Positions 45,731-57,299 of a stretch of DNA of 64,000 bases are shown here, piece after piece. Origin of the DNA: Symsagittifera roscoffensis (Eukaryota; Xenacoelomorpha; Acoela; Convolutidae); the NCBI RefSeq assembly GCF_963678635.1, contig NC_087062.1, positions 79,237,200-79,301,199 of the forward strand. The letters are read 5' to 3'. A model generated the notes under the pieces. The model had not been told where the DNA came from, did no database searches, and worked only from the letters and a program-made list of their open reading frames with translations. The position numbers and the translations under genes are program-made. The stretch's first letter is position 1. Each line of letters opens with the position of its first letter.

Positions 45731-46660
45731 TCCAATTCTATAATTCTACATTTCTATAATCCTATTGTTTACTACATTGAAGCTTGAAATCAAACAAAAA
45801 TTGTCGGAGCGAAAAAAAATAGACGGGATAAATCTTTAATTCTCCTTAATTTGAATTAAACATTTATTTTTTGCTTTTCTCTTTTCTTTTCTTTGTATGG
45901 TCTCATTTTTTAATTTAAAAATGGTAAAAATAGTAAATAAGGTGAATTAAAATTTTGTAGATTTCAGTAGAATGTTTGTTGAAATGTCCTTGCTTGTCCC
46001 CATGACTCAATATTTGCTAGAAAGGTATAAAAACTTGCATCTTTTTTTAAAATACAACAAGTCTTCTCGTATATCAAATCAAAACCTTGCACGTTCTGCC
46101 TGCCTTTTAGTTGGTCTTCAAAAATTGGCAAAGATACCATTTTGAACAGTACGTTTTTAATTATACGCAATCCTGTGAAATGGAGTAACCCGTTCGGCGA
46201 TGTTTTACCTATATTGGCTCTCAAGAAAATCTAAATTTGCAATAATTCTATAAAAAGACAAGTTTTTATGCCTTATTTGAAATTATAGATTTTTTAGGAC
46301 CATAAAAAAACTGATTTCTGATGTTTTGGAAAAAAAATTGGTTAAGAGAAATTTTTCTTCAAACAGTCTCACTAACTGGAAACAGATTAAATGAAATTTT
46401 TTCCAAATTGTGTTGAAAAATTGTATCAACTCAGAAATCTCAAGAATTTTGAAATAGATTGTTTTTAAAACCTTTCATTTTTTTCTTTCAATTTTGCGTG
46501 GAACAAAACAGTTTCAGGCAATTATATTTTTAATTTTTAGTAAAACAAATTGATTTTCCTGATATTTCTGTTTGGCTAAATCTTAACTAATGTAAATTTG
46601 GCAGCAACTTTTTAAACAACCGATTATCATATCAACTAAACTGTGGAAGGAGAAAATCGA
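45731..46660. other. AT-rich non-coding DNA
   Basis: An 86-codon frame on the minus strand (45964-46224) has an ATG and balanced composition but no recognisable domain and no conserved neighbour. I do not call it a gene. Confidence 0.4.
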
Positions 46661-47197
46661 AAAAAACTGCTCGTATTAGGGCAAAGCCCTGAATGTTCCG
46701 ACTGCCCTTTAATACCTATGGAGTAGTGCTTGCTTAAGAAAAAATTGATGGCTTTCAAAAAAAACTTTTCAGATTTTTTTTTGCAAAAACCATCCCCCCA
46801 CGCGCTATGTACAAAGTATTAAATTTATTACAGAGTACAAAATAATACAATTAGCAGATAGCTAAGTATTAATTTGATCACATAGCATGCCTCAATTTAA
46901 ATTGCAATGATTTCTGAGACGGAAAAAATCGCCGTTTACGCGTTATTAGCACAAAATATACCGAGCGATAGTTATCCCAACTTAGCCAAATTGGAACTCT
47001 TTAAACCTCCATAAGTTTACAAAAAAATCGGAGGTGAATTATCTTTTTTAATTTGAGCTCAGGCCAACAATACCTTTCGGCTGATAAAAACTTTTCTGCC
47101 AAAAATGTTTAGTTCAGAAGCCGAAATTTGTCTGAAGAAAAAAAAACAACCCCGAGCTCGAATATTCCGTCACCTTCTTCGAACGTCGGAAGAATAA
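46661..47197 (+). mobile_element. family A element, old full-length copy
   Basis: Left end AAAAAACTGCTCG with hairpin GGGCAAAGCCC, central region GTTTACGCGTTATTAGC, right end GAACGTCGGAAGAATAAC. About 537 bp and clearly more diverged than the 30-kb copies. Confidence 0.8.
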
Positions 47198-47334
47198 CTA
47201 TTTTAATGCGATTTATATCAAATTGTATGCATAATGATAACAGTTTTTGAACTGCCCGTTAACGTCATAAAAACTTCAATATTGATAAATTTCCAAAAGA
47301 AAATTGAAAAAGTAAGTGTTGAAAATAATGCCCA

Positions 47335-47715
47335 TACGCTAATCAATGTACAAATCGATATTATTAGCGTCTACCAACGCAATAATTTTTCCAAATAGCT
47401 TGCCTCAAATCGCCTCAAATTAAAAGCAATTCTGAGCCCGATCAAATAGCCGCTTGTGTCAAAAGAAAAAAATATAAGGCGTTAACTTCACAAACTAGCC
47501 AAACTGGTGTTTCGTAAACCACCGCATTTTACAAAAAATCACCCCAGGAGAGCAGTTTTCTGACAGTTGAGCTGCGGTTATCAATAATTTTAAATGGTAA
47601 AAAAACATCATTCAAAATTGGCTAATTTAAAGTCAAACTTGGTTCAAAGAAAGAAGAAAATAAAAACATTGAACACAAAAGTTTTATCCTTTTTTCAATA
47701 GTGGGAACAATAATA
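47335..47715 (+). mobile_element. family A element, very decayed, in tandem with the previous copy
   Basis: Motif order is kept: CAAATAGCTTGCCTCAAATC, GCGTTAACTTCACAAACTAG, AAACCACCGCATTTTAC, GAGCTGCGGTTATCAATAA, AAAATTGGCTAATTTAAAG, then GTGGGAACAATAATA at the end. No hairpins remain. Confidence 0.55.
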
Positions 47716-47994
47716 ATGGTGGTTTCTCGGTTTCATAGAGGTTCTATCAAAAGCTAGCCAGAAACTCATGACGGCTTTTTTGCGACGAGTATTTAACGTG
47801 GTGCCACTATTGCAGCTGAATTCGCTAGAGACCAAGTGAGAGCTAGTCCTTGCAGACTTTCCTTGCTAAGGCCTAAGGCAATTTGCTTTGTCATTATAAA
47901 GTGTCTAAGTTTTTTGAGCCATAGTTTTATAAACTGGCAAAATTACTTTCAACTTAAAAACCAAATTTCAAGACTGAGATATCAGATTTTTTTA

Positions 47995-48033
47995 AGAGTC
48001 AGCGCTTTCAATCTGATATGAGCAGTCTTGTTT
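47995..48033 (-). mobile_element. family A left-end remnant
   Basis: AATCTGATATGAGCAGTCTTG then TTT: the terminal 20-30 bp of the family, with the hairpin mutated (GCGCTTTCAATCTG). Confidence 0.55.
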
Positions 48034-48570
48034 GCGTAGTAAAAAAAGAAAAGCGTTAAATTGCATACCTTGTTTGTTCAATGTGTGTTCCAGGAATTTT
48101 TCTGAGCGTGTTCTGTGTGAATGGAAGTTCAATCAAAAAACTTGCACTTTAAACAAAGAAAAATATATGTTTTTTTTTGTATCGATGTGGTCAGAAAAGG
48201 GACAGCAACACAAATTGCAGTCGATGAAAAAACAGAACAGGAGTGAACAAAACCAAACCAAACGAAGCAACACATCAGCCATCCATTTTGTCAAATTGGT
48301 TTCGCTCCCCTTTCCCCTCTTTTGTGTTTCGCCTTATGTTCCAACAGCAGTCTGCCATTCTTTCATTTTTTCTCATTACTTTTCTCTCCCTGTTTATATT
48401 TCATAACCAGAAACACAAAAGCCAAAAAGTGGACCGAGTTCAGGTCTTTTTAATCGAATATAGTTCGCAGTGTACACTACTTGCGTGTCTGTGTGAGACA
48501 ATAATAACAGAAGATATATAAAAATTGAGTGATAAAAAAATTGATGGAAAGCAGAAAAAGGAAATCAATC
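48034..48570. other. unassigned region, possible intron of a minus-strand gene
   Basis: A plus-strand frame of 124 codons (48032-48406) has no domain and is not convincing. If the donor at 48571-48578 is real, this region is intronic. Confidence 0.35.
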
Positions 48571-48578
48571 GTACTTAC

Positions 48579-48790
48579 CACCAGTGGGACGCAACAGCGT
48601 TGTTGTAGTATGCAGAAAAAGCGGCGCAAAGGGAGCTAGAAAGAAGCGAAGCGTTCAAGGGGGGATTAGCGATTAGCCCAGAAAGCAGGGATAAAAATAA
48701 GAGGAATTCGCAGCTAAAAACGACTGAAGTCACTCTGTGTTTCTGCCGTGCCGTGCTTCTACTAACGGATGCCGCGGAGATTTTTTTCTA
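48579..48790 (-). other. possible first (untranslated) exon on the minus strand
   Basis: The minus strand reads CCCACTGGTG followed by GTAAGTACG (48571-48578), a very strong splice donor. Upstream lies GC-richer DNA with GCGCCGC and CCGCGG motifs, unlike the AT-rich surroundings and in keeping with a promoter-proximal exon. No coding frame is clear in it, so a 5' untranslated exon is the likeliest reading. The partner exon would lie to the left; none is recognisable. Confidence 0.3.
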
Positions 48791-49307
48791 CTCCTTGCTT
48801 AAATCTTGTTAGAAGTGAACCTTCAACAAATATGTAATGAGTTAAAAGCTGCAGCAAATGCAGTAAGCCAACACCCGTTCTTAAAACAGCAGCTCCTTGT
48901 TGTTCAATACTTCATCATCCTACCCACTCAAAAAGGCAACAAGAGAGAAATAAAAAGCACAAGAAATACAAGACACGACGAAAGATAGAATTTCACTCAA
49001 ATTCCGTTGTCGCCTTTTGATTCTAAAACGGATGACTGCTCAGTTATCTGCTAAATTGGAGAAAAACAACAGAAAATGGTAGAAAAAACTGAAGAAAACT
49101 GTGAAATTATGGAGAAAGTGGGGAAATAAAAGCGGACACAGGAAGCGACGATAGGGAATTTACAGGAGCATTTTTGATCTTCCCTATGAAATAAATGATT
49201 AAAACATGATTAAATGGGCGCCTACTTAAACTAAAAAACGCCCACAAGCTATCAATGAGCAAGAAAGGAAACAAAGGTGAAAATATCAACTGAAAACAAA
49301 AAAAAAC
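48791..49307. other. non-coding DNA
   Basis: Short frames only; nothing recognised. Confidence 0.4.
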
Positions 49308-49580
49308 AGCTTGCATCAGAGCAAAGCTTCGAGTGTTTCTTAACATCATTGATATCATTTTTCATAGCTTTGAAAAACAGATTTTTTTGAGATTTTTTTC
49401 TGAAAATATTCCCTTTCACGCTGTTTCAAGTATCAAGTGATATATCTGGCGTCTGATAATGTGTTGATATTGTTAAGATCAAAAAATTTGCCTCAATTAA
49501 TTTTGTAAATTTTCTGAGCCGGGTCGCCAATCACCCCCTAGCAAACCCCTTTACTTTTTTAACAAATAATCTTTTATAAA
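49308..49580 (+). mobile_element. family A fragment, decayed left half
   Basis: CAGCTTGCATCAGAGCAAAGC (left-end hairpin region, decayed), then CCCTTTCACGCTGTTTCAAG, TTTGCCTCAATTAATTTTG and CTGAGCCGGGTCGCC follow the family's order. Confidence 0.55.
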
Positions 49581-52242
49581 ATATCTTTTGAAAATACAGC
49601 TTATCAATACTTTTCAAAAAATCTGCGCGAAAGAAAGAACAAAAATAAGAACGCCAGTTTTTTTTTGTTACAAGCATTTTCTCACGGTCCTAGTTCAACG
49701 TTATTTCGGGAGCTTTTTACGAATTTTGAAGCAGAAAGGAAACATTTGTGTGGCTTTGTTTGTGAAAAACTGAACTTTTTGATAAAAAAGGAAAAAACGT
49801 GTGCTCGCTAATCAGCTGGCGGTAAAGCTTGTTCCCTTGAAAAGTTTGCGGTAACTGGCGTAATAGTTTTTACCAAAAATTTTTGTAGCCCATTGAAATC
49901 TATCAAAAACAAGAGCGCAAAATACTATAATTGTTTTCAACCGCAAAACATTTTCGCAGAAATGTTATTTTGGGCCAAATTAATTTGTGCCTCAAATCCA
50001 AATCGGCAAAAATAAAATGCGGAAAAGATCAAGAATGATACCATTTTAAAATCCTCGTGGTCGTTATTCAGATTCCTTAGAAAGTTTTTTTTAACGAAAT
50101 TTGATTTACGTTTCGAAGACTTTCTTAGTTTTTAAGACTGATGATTTCTTGAACTATGAATTTCAAACTGAGCCTCATTTAAACTTTTTTAGTCTTATCT
50201 TTAACAATTTAGCTGTTTTAGCTAGTCTTTAAAGTTCATTAGCAAATTCAGTCTCCTCGCACTAATTTAAAACCAAATAAACAATTTAATTTTTTTTTGG
50301 CTTTTAACGTGTCTGAAATTGCTTTTGTTGAAAAAATATCAAAGTTTTACTTTGGTAATATAGTTACCACTTTTTATTAAAATTTTTTTTGCCTCTAACC
50401 AACATCAGATAAACTTTGATACATTTCGGATCTATTAACGCAAAACTTGGATCAATTAGTGCACATCAATTTAATGGAATTATGCAGAGCATTTTTATGT
50501 AACTTTTGCTACGCGCAAAAAGAAATTAAGACTTTTGAATTTTTTTTTAGCCAAAATTGCATTTTCAAATTCAGTATTTTTTGTTAAAAAATGTTGTTTT
50601 TCGTTACCAAGGGATGGGAAAATTGAAGAGATCCCTCGGTTCTTTGCAGCTTTATGTACACATGCCAAAAAAGCTTTAAGTTTTTTTTCTAATTTCAAAG
50701 CAAGCAAAAAATTAGACTGAATTATTTCAATAATTGTATTTTAAAAATTGAGTTTTCTTACCGTTTTTTTTGCACTTCCGCTATTGTTTTGTAGTACAAT
50801 ATGAGATAAGATAGCAGTGTTTTATGTTCAGTGCGGCAGTCGAATGTTGGAGCAATATAATAAATGTAGTGAAATAGCCTTTCTTAGGTAATGCTCAGAA
50901 TTGGACGGGTTTAATTCAATCAGGCAAGTCTAATGAAAAAAAAAGAATGGAGAAAAAAGAACAATGCACTTCAAGTTTGGCTTTGTGTGACTCAAATTGG
51001 ATTCAAAAAATATGGCTGCAAAACAGCAAAAAAGAAAAAAGGATTAAATTATTATCCGAACTGCTGAAAAAAGTAATCTAACCCTTGAGCTCTTTGTAAT
51101 GCAACTAAGAAGTATGGATTTGTATGAAAAATATTTCTTATACAGTTGCAAAAAATTATCTGGTAACTTGAAAAAATTAAATAATCCACGTATAATCATA
51201 TGAATAATGAATTGCACCTTTTGACTATACAAAAATTAATCTGCAAAAGCGGTTAAGTTCACAGATTATAAAAACAGCTGAATCGTATTTTGCAATTTCT
51301 CCTATCTCCTTATGAGGCTAACACGAAAATTGGCGACTATTTTGGGGTTTGATTTTGGTGTAGTTTGCACAGGTTTCAGTGGGTTTCATTTTAGATACTC
51401 ACTTAACTTAAATTCAGTTTATTTGGTCGTATATAAAAACACGTGGGTGAAATGAAAGCAATTACGCAGGTAAAAGCCCATTCACAGGCGCTGTTTAAAC
51501 CCATTTATCCATTGGATATTCCCTGTTTTCCTTTGTCTTGTCAAGCGCCGTTCAAAATAGTTTCCTATTTGCATTTTTGTTCAACAGGTATTTCAATTTC
51601 CATTCGTAGCCCAGGTGACCGCAAGCAGAAGTTAATGTAATACTCAAAGTTAGTTTACCTAATGCCATAACTACTTAGCTGAAACAGCATTCACGGAGCA
51701 GACAGAAATTCTAATTCTGTCTTCAAAATCCACTGGTTTCATAAACACATTTTGGGAGGATTTTCACTACGGTAGAATGTACAAATAGAATCAATCAATC
51801 AGATGGTTACATTACTGATAACATAAAGCAACTGGAAGAGCAGATACTGAAAAAAAAATTATTTTAGGCTGAAGCCAAAAATACCCTGAAATTTCAGTTG
51901 AACAAGAGAGAAATTAATTCAACCCTCTAACAATCAATTATATGTCAAGTTTTTATTCGAAGACAAAAAATCAAATATATGAAAAACAATCCATTAAAAA
52001 GTTTCTAATTTGCTTCAACTATTTTGGAATTAAAATGTATTTTTTCTCTATATCTTAAAAAGAGATATATTTTTCCTCTCTAAATAACGCAAAAAAATCC
52101 AATGTTTTTCTCAATAAAATCCCAATAAAGTTGATTTTGATTGCCATATAATAACGACGAAATATGTTTTCCCCTATTAAGTCGCCCTAAGATTCATGAA
52201 TCTGAGTAAGCGTCTGTCATTATCTTAGCGCATTGAGATTTC
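49581..52242. other. AT-rich non-coding DNA
   Basis: No gene or repeat recognised. Confidence 0.4.
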
Positions 52243-52915
52243 ATGGTGCATTCAATCTTCAGCTTAATGCTTTAGAATGTTTTGGAAAAAGATCATCAGG
52301 AATTTCTAAAAGTTTCTATCAAAGTTGAATTTTTCACTGTTAATTTTCAGTGATATCGTGGTCGCAAAGTTTTTGTTGCTCTTGTTTTCAGATTCGCTTG
52401 CTTAGCTATGCTTCAATTTGTCGCTTCATATTGAATTGGAAGTGAAAAACATCAAGAAAGTTTAAAAAACTTAGCAATCATTGAGTTTTTTGAATGATTT
52501 TCTGCTAATTCTTGGACGCAATGATCTTCTTAAGTTGTTGTTTTTTTTTGTAAAATTATTAGTTTGCTTATGCCTCAATTTATTGTCTTAAGCTATTTTA
52601 ACACTTAAATTCATCAGAAAGGCTACTTGTTCCCAATTTTCTCGATGTTGCTCTAGTGTTCTGATTTAATTTTTTTAAGCCTCATTTTATTGCCTAGACT
52701 GTTTTGAAAATCATAAAAAAATTTTCGAAAAACTTTAGTCAAAATTACTTTTTTTCTAATGACTTTGAATCAAATCATAGTCAAAATTTTCAATTTAAAT
52801 TTTCTTGTTTTTCAAAAATGTTAATTGTTTTTACTTAAATCAATGTTTTAGATTGTTTTTGAACTGATAATCTTCAGAAATTTCAAAAAAATTTTCAGCA
52901 AACATCAGAAATTTT
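52243..52915. repeat. degenerate tandem repeat, unit about 110-150 bp
   Basis: A block of the type TGCCTCAATTTATTGTCTTA followed by a TGTTTTGAAAATCATCAGAAATTTC-like segment recurs about five times with heavy drift (near 52263, 52408, 52568, 52677 and 52840). Confidence 0.4.
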
Positions 52916-53543
52916 ATTACAAAGTAGGGCAAAAACCCGATTTCTACCATTCGCTCAAAAATTGCTTTATTGGCCGAACTGGTCTTGTCAGCGTGTTGCC
53001 AGCTTGCCAACAGAAGGTAGCACTCTATATAAAGTTAGAACCAGTTAAGGCTGTAGAGTGGTGAAGAGCGCAGAGCGCGCCCACCGAACTTAAACTGAGA
53101 GTTATCTAAATTAATATTGGCTAATTGAGTCATGTCTGCTGTTTGAAATTTTACATCATTTGATTAAATAATTATTACGTAAGTTCGATTGTTCGACAAG
53201 TCGGAAGTTTGTTTGCCCCAGACCCGTTAGATAGGCGTGACTGTTGGGTGTTAGAAGAGGAATTCGAGATTCTAAACACATTCTGCCTGCCATGCTACAT
53301 GTTTTGAGCCATATAGTTTTGTGCAAACTTTTTGCTCGTTCTCAAAAAAATTCCTTTTTTTGAATAGAAAAGAGTAAACTGCAGTGTTTTTGAACTGGAG
53401 GCCGTTGGGAGCGGTTTTTTCGTTTTTCCATCATTTTATTGATTTCTTTAGGTTGGCTCCATTAATTTTTTGAGTCTCCCTTGAGACCGAATTTTACCTT
53501 AATTAATTTGCCATAAAATACCACCTAAAAACCCTATTCAGCA
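52916..53543. other. unassigned region
   Basis: Somewhat GC-richer than the DNA to the left. No coding exon identified. Confidence 0.35.
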
Positions 53544-53801
53544 ATGATGAAGTGGTTGTCTCCGCCTCTAAATCGACGGGTCGGATGTTCTCGTTGCATG
53601 AGGGTGAAGCAATATTGCCCGGGTCAAGGTCGTGGTATTATGTTTAGACCTTGTGGACCAAAATTTAGCATGCTCAGACAATGTGGACTGAGTCAATCCG
53701 TTTTCAGACCGTGTGGACCAATAAAAATCGGGTTCAGACCGTGTGGACCGAAGAAGTCCGGATTCAGACCGTGTGGACCACCGAAATCGGGGTTCAGATA
53801 G
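53544..53801 (+). pseudogene. frame encoding 10-residue FRPCGPKKSG repeats, truncated
   Basis: An ATG-started frame of 85 codons: a unique start (MMKWLSPPLNRR, then CSRCMRVKQYCPGQGRG) leads into repeats FRPCGPKFSM, FRPCGPIKIG, FRPCGPKKSG, FRPCGPPKSG, until AGACCG becomes AGATAG. The Cys-Gly-Pro repeat looks like an extracellular structural protein motif, but the minisatellite alone could produce it by chance. Unrecognised. Confidence 0.3.
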
Positions 53802-54185
53802 TGTGGACCGAAAAAATCCGAATTCAGACCATGTGAACTGAAGCAGTCTGACTGAGGACCGTGTGGACCAAGTGAATCCTGTTTCGACCGTGCGGACGGA
53901 AGAAATCCGGATTCAGACTATTGGGACCGAATGAATTCAGTTTCAGACCATGTGGACCGACAGAATCTTGATTCAGATCATGTGGACCAAAGAAATCTGG
54001 ATTCAGACCGTGTGGACGGAAGGAGTCGAGGTCAGGACCGTGGGGACCAAATGAATCCTGGTCCAGATAGTGTGGACAGAAGGAGTCCGGATTCAGACCA
54101 CACGGACCGGAAAACTCTGGTTTGTGGTTTTGGACCTTGTAAACCAAAAGATTTCGGCACAAGACTGTTTGGACCACTTAATCCA
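53640..54185. repeat. 30-bp minisatellite, about 18 units
   Basis: Unit of the type TTCAGACCGTGTGGACCGAA plus ten more bases (AGAAGTCCGG-type). The period is 30, a multiple of three, so frames stay open on both strands: FRPCGP-type on plus, and a 117-codon minus frame (53824-54177) with PHGLNPDFFG-type repeats. The units vary mostly between GAAATCCGG and GAATCCTGG forms. Confidence 0.9.
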
Positions 54186-54329
54186 GTTGAGGCCAAAGAG
54201 GTCCAGCAACAACTGGGTGCACGAAAGATTAAAATTGCATAAGGTCAGGACTCGGGTCTAAACATATGGAACCGGAACCAACAAAATTCTGAGTTTATTT
54301 TGCGGAACCAAATTCTGTTGTTTGTTTGC

Positions 54330-54500
54330 AAGTTTAGTTAGATGTGTATATTTATGTATGTATGAATGAATGTTTATATGTATACATTTTTGTTTGTTCT
54401 ATTAAAATGTGTATACGTGACAATATGTATGTGTAAAAATACGTTTGTATGTATGTGAGTATGTATGTATGTCTGTCTGTGTGTCTGTCTATGTTTTGTA
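54330..54500. repeat. TGTA-rich degenerate microsatellite
   Basis: Interrupted TATG/TGTA/TGTC repeats. Confidence 0.7.
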
Positions 54501-54561
54501 GCGTTTTTTGGTATCGTCAGATAATTATAAATGCTTCAGTAGCTAGGGTATTCATAATGAA

Positions 54562-54990
54562 GTTCGAAATACCATATGCCAAAGTTTAACTCGAATCCCG
54601 TTAAAATGAACGGAATGATAGTGATTGCTCCCCAGTTGTATTTTTGGAGTCTCAATTTGTGACAGTGCAAATTGCATTTGGTTTGAAAATTGTCGAGGTG
54701 ATTCTTTCGAGGCGATTCTTTTTTTTTGCGTATGTAAAAAATGCTGCCAAATTTGTTGGTTATTTCTTCGAAATAGTCGATTCGCAGAAATGGTACTAAT
54801 TTTTTTATATCAGAAAACAATCGATTCCTAATTTTAGCTCAAAGTTATCTGCTAGCGTTTTTAATTTCAATAATTGCTATAACAAATTGAGGACTGTCTT
54901 TTTTTCGGACGATTGAATGTTTCGTTTGGTTGCTTATAGCTTTCTGCTTTGTGGTGACGATTTTGAGGACTGTCTTTCGAAATACCATAT
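54562..54990. repeat. 429-bp tandem duplication, copy 1
   Basis: Begins GTTCGAAATACCATATGCC. Matches 54991-55410 with few changes. A short fragment of the same edge (CGAAATACCATAT) is inserted at 54977-54989. Minus-strand frames in both copies include FELNFGIWYFE, but no family is recognised. Confidence 0.88.
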
Positions 54991-55410
54991 GTTCGAAATA
55001 CCATATGCCAAAGTTTAACTCGAATCCCGTTAAAAGGAACGGAATTATAGTGATTGCTCCCCAGTTGTATTTTTGGAGTCTCAATTTGTGACAGTGCAAA
55101 TTGCATTTGGTTTGAAAATTGTCGAGGTGATTCTTTCGAGGCGATTCTTTTTTTTTGCGTATGTAAAAAATGCTGCCAAATTTTTTTGGTTATTTCTTCG
55201 AAATAGTCGATTCGCAGAAATGGTACTAATTTTTTTTAAATCAGAAAAAAATCGATTCCTAATTTTAGCTCAAAGTTATCTGCTAGCGTTTTTAATTTCA
55301 ATAATTGCTATAACAAATTGTCTGCTGTTTTGGACTGTCTTTTTTTCGAACGATTGAATGTTTCGTTTGGTTGCTTATAGCTTTCTGTTTTTGTGGTGAC
55401 GATTTTGTCG
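54991..55410. repeat. 429-bp tandem duplication, copy 2
   Basis: Partner of 54562-54990. The differences are mostly in T runs and an extra GTCTGCTGTTTTG near 55319. Confidence 0.88.
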
Positions 55411-55589
55411 TTGCCCCAAAAATAGCTTATAACTTTAGGACCATGAGCAGGCTTTCTCGTGGCGGTCCTGTATATGATCAGCAAATTTGCTGTTCTAGCT
55501 AACTGCACTTTAAAAAAACATATGAACTGGATTATTTTGCAAAAATAATCCGACAATAAAATCAAATTCTCAGCGAAATTGTTTCTTTG

Positions 55590-55870
55590 TTCGACTTTAT
55601 GTTTCGAGTTCGACTTTGCTGTAAGTTTGTGTTCGATTTTATGTTTTGACCTTGAGTTCGACTTTGTGTTCGATTTTATGTTTGACCTTGAGTTTGACTT
55701 TTTGTTTCGATTTTGTGCGCGACTTTAAATTTTGGTTTTGCGTTCGACTTACGTTCGACTTTTGTGTTCGACTTTATGTTTCGACCGACTCAACTTTATG
55801 TTTCGACTTCGAGTTTCGACTATGGATTTTTGCTCAAACTCTGACATGTGTTCGACCCGCCTCGGTCGAC
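55590..55870. repeat. TTCGACTTTATGTT-type irregular repeat
   Basis: Units such as GTTCGACTTTGTGTTCGATT and TTTATGTTTCGACC repeat without a fixed period. Same flavour as 33510-33790. Confidence 0.75.
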
Positions 55871-55885
55871 ACATAAATCGCAAAC

Positions 55886-56138
55886 TTCGAACCGGGTTTC
55901 AGACTTCGCAGACTTATTTTCAGACTTTGCAAACTCATGTTCAGACTTTGCAGACTGATGTTTAGACTTTGCAGACTTTCGCCTGCGTGGCGACTATAAA
56001 TTTTCGGTCCCCACGCGGATTGATTCAGACTTTGCAGACTTATGTTCAGACTTTGCTGATTTATGTTTAGAATTTGCAGACTTTGACCTGCGTGGCGACT
56101 AAAAATTTTCGGTCCCCACGCGGATCGATTCAGACTTA
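55886..56138. repeat. 21-bp minisatellite with a 105-bp higher-order unit and a hairpin
   Basis: 21-bp units (TTCAGACTTTGCAGACTTAT) alternate with a unique insert, CGTGGCGACTA through GTCCCCACGCGG, so that the larger period is 105 bp. The insert can form a 10-bp stem (55985-55994 with 56007-56016; 56090-56099 with 56112-56121; one C-C mismatch). A minus frame of 108 codons crosses the array with SLQSLNI-type 7-residue repeats. Confidence 0.85.
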
Positions 56139-56759
56139 TAAAGTCTGAAAATAATACCACGACCTCGATCCGGGTGCCCTGCCTTGAAAAACAGCCAAAA
56201 ACTGCATGTAATTCTTAACTCCTCGAAGCTTGAAACAGTGATGAGCCAGTAAAAGGCTGAACTAATATCGCCGAAAAGTTCATCATACCCTCTGATGCCT
56301 TCTGCTCATCACCATTCGATTTAGAGTGCAGTATCGCGGGGTTGTCCGCAGAGCTCTGTTCTCCTTGTGTATCCATTACACTTAGAAACGAATCCCTCTA
56401 ACAAAAAAACTTCGGAGAGTCGATGATTGTTCGTAGGCAAGAAAAAACTAGAGGAAGAGTAACTACTTAGGAGGGCTGCCCACTTCATAGACTGGAGAGT
56501 CCACCGATTGTTATGCTTCCAGTATTTTTGGCTTCATTGGAGCTCAAAAAAACCAGGGTTCTTAATGCCGGTTTCTTTGTTTTCCGTCTTCCCATGAGTT
56601 TGGCCGCATTGGAAAAACTGGCTTTGATGATAGTGTTTGAGTATAGAGAATTCCAAAAATTTTGTAAAATTAACAAATAATTAAAATGACCAGTCTGCCA
56701 ATTTTGAGCATTTTTTGCATATGTATAATTGAAATTTTAGATGACATTGAGATAAATCG
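56139..56759. other. unassigned region between arrays
   Basis: No repeat; no convincing coding frame. Confidence 0.4.
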
Positions 56760-56774
56760 GCTCGAGGTGCTCAC

Positions 56775-57003
56775 TTTATGTTTCGACTTTCAAAGTCGAG
56801 CACATGTCAGTGCACGATCGAAAAAGAATAGTCGAGACACGTTTTTTGGGTTGAGCACAAAATCGAAACATACCTCGAGCGCGGTCGAAACATACAAAGA
56901 GTGCGGTCAAAACAAACGTCAAGAATGGTCAAAAGATGCCTCGAGCGCAAGCGAAACATACTTCGAACACACTCGAAGCATACCTCGAGCACAGTCAAAT
57001 CAT
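56775..57003. repeat. 22-bp degenerate minisatellite
   Basis: Units such as GCGGTCGAAACATACAAAGA and GCGGTCAAAACAAACGTCAA recur at a 22-bp spacing. The period is not a multiple of three, so the frames across it are accidental. Confidence 0.75.
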
Positions 57004-57009
57004 ATCCAG

Positions 57010-57167
57010 AAAACCAACTTGGATCCGTGCAAATGATGGAGAAAGTGTCTGAGCAAGTTGGGATGAACTACCCCGAAACCCCGGCTCCGGCTATGTGGCT
57101 CAACCAGTCAACGACCTCTTCTTTTCTTGAGAGGAAGCAGTATCAGCCGAAAACTCCATCGCAATAG
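57010..57167 (+). CDS. possible terminal exon of an unrecognised protein
   Basis: After CATATCCAG (possible acceptor) a GC-richer frame reads ENQLGSVQMMEKVSEQVG, then YPETPAPAMWLNQSTTSSF, to a TAG. Its composition is coding-like and unlike the repeats before it. Downstream, another frame (MTPPAAQQLPAMRPALRS, to a stop near 57293) also looks coding-like, so a frameshifted pseudogene is equally possible. No family recognised. Confidence 0.3.
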
Positions 57168-57299
57168 ACGAAGATGCGGGTTTTCTGAAACAATGACGCC
57201 TCCAGCAGCACAACAACTACCAGCGATGCGACCAGCTCTGCGTTCTATAGAGAACCTCCACAACTGTTCTGCTGCTCGACAGCTCTTCGATTAAAAATT

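Noticed and set aside
53640-54185. CRISPR-like array
   Set aside because: The 30-bp units are directly adjacent without unique spacers, and the DNA is eukaryotic.
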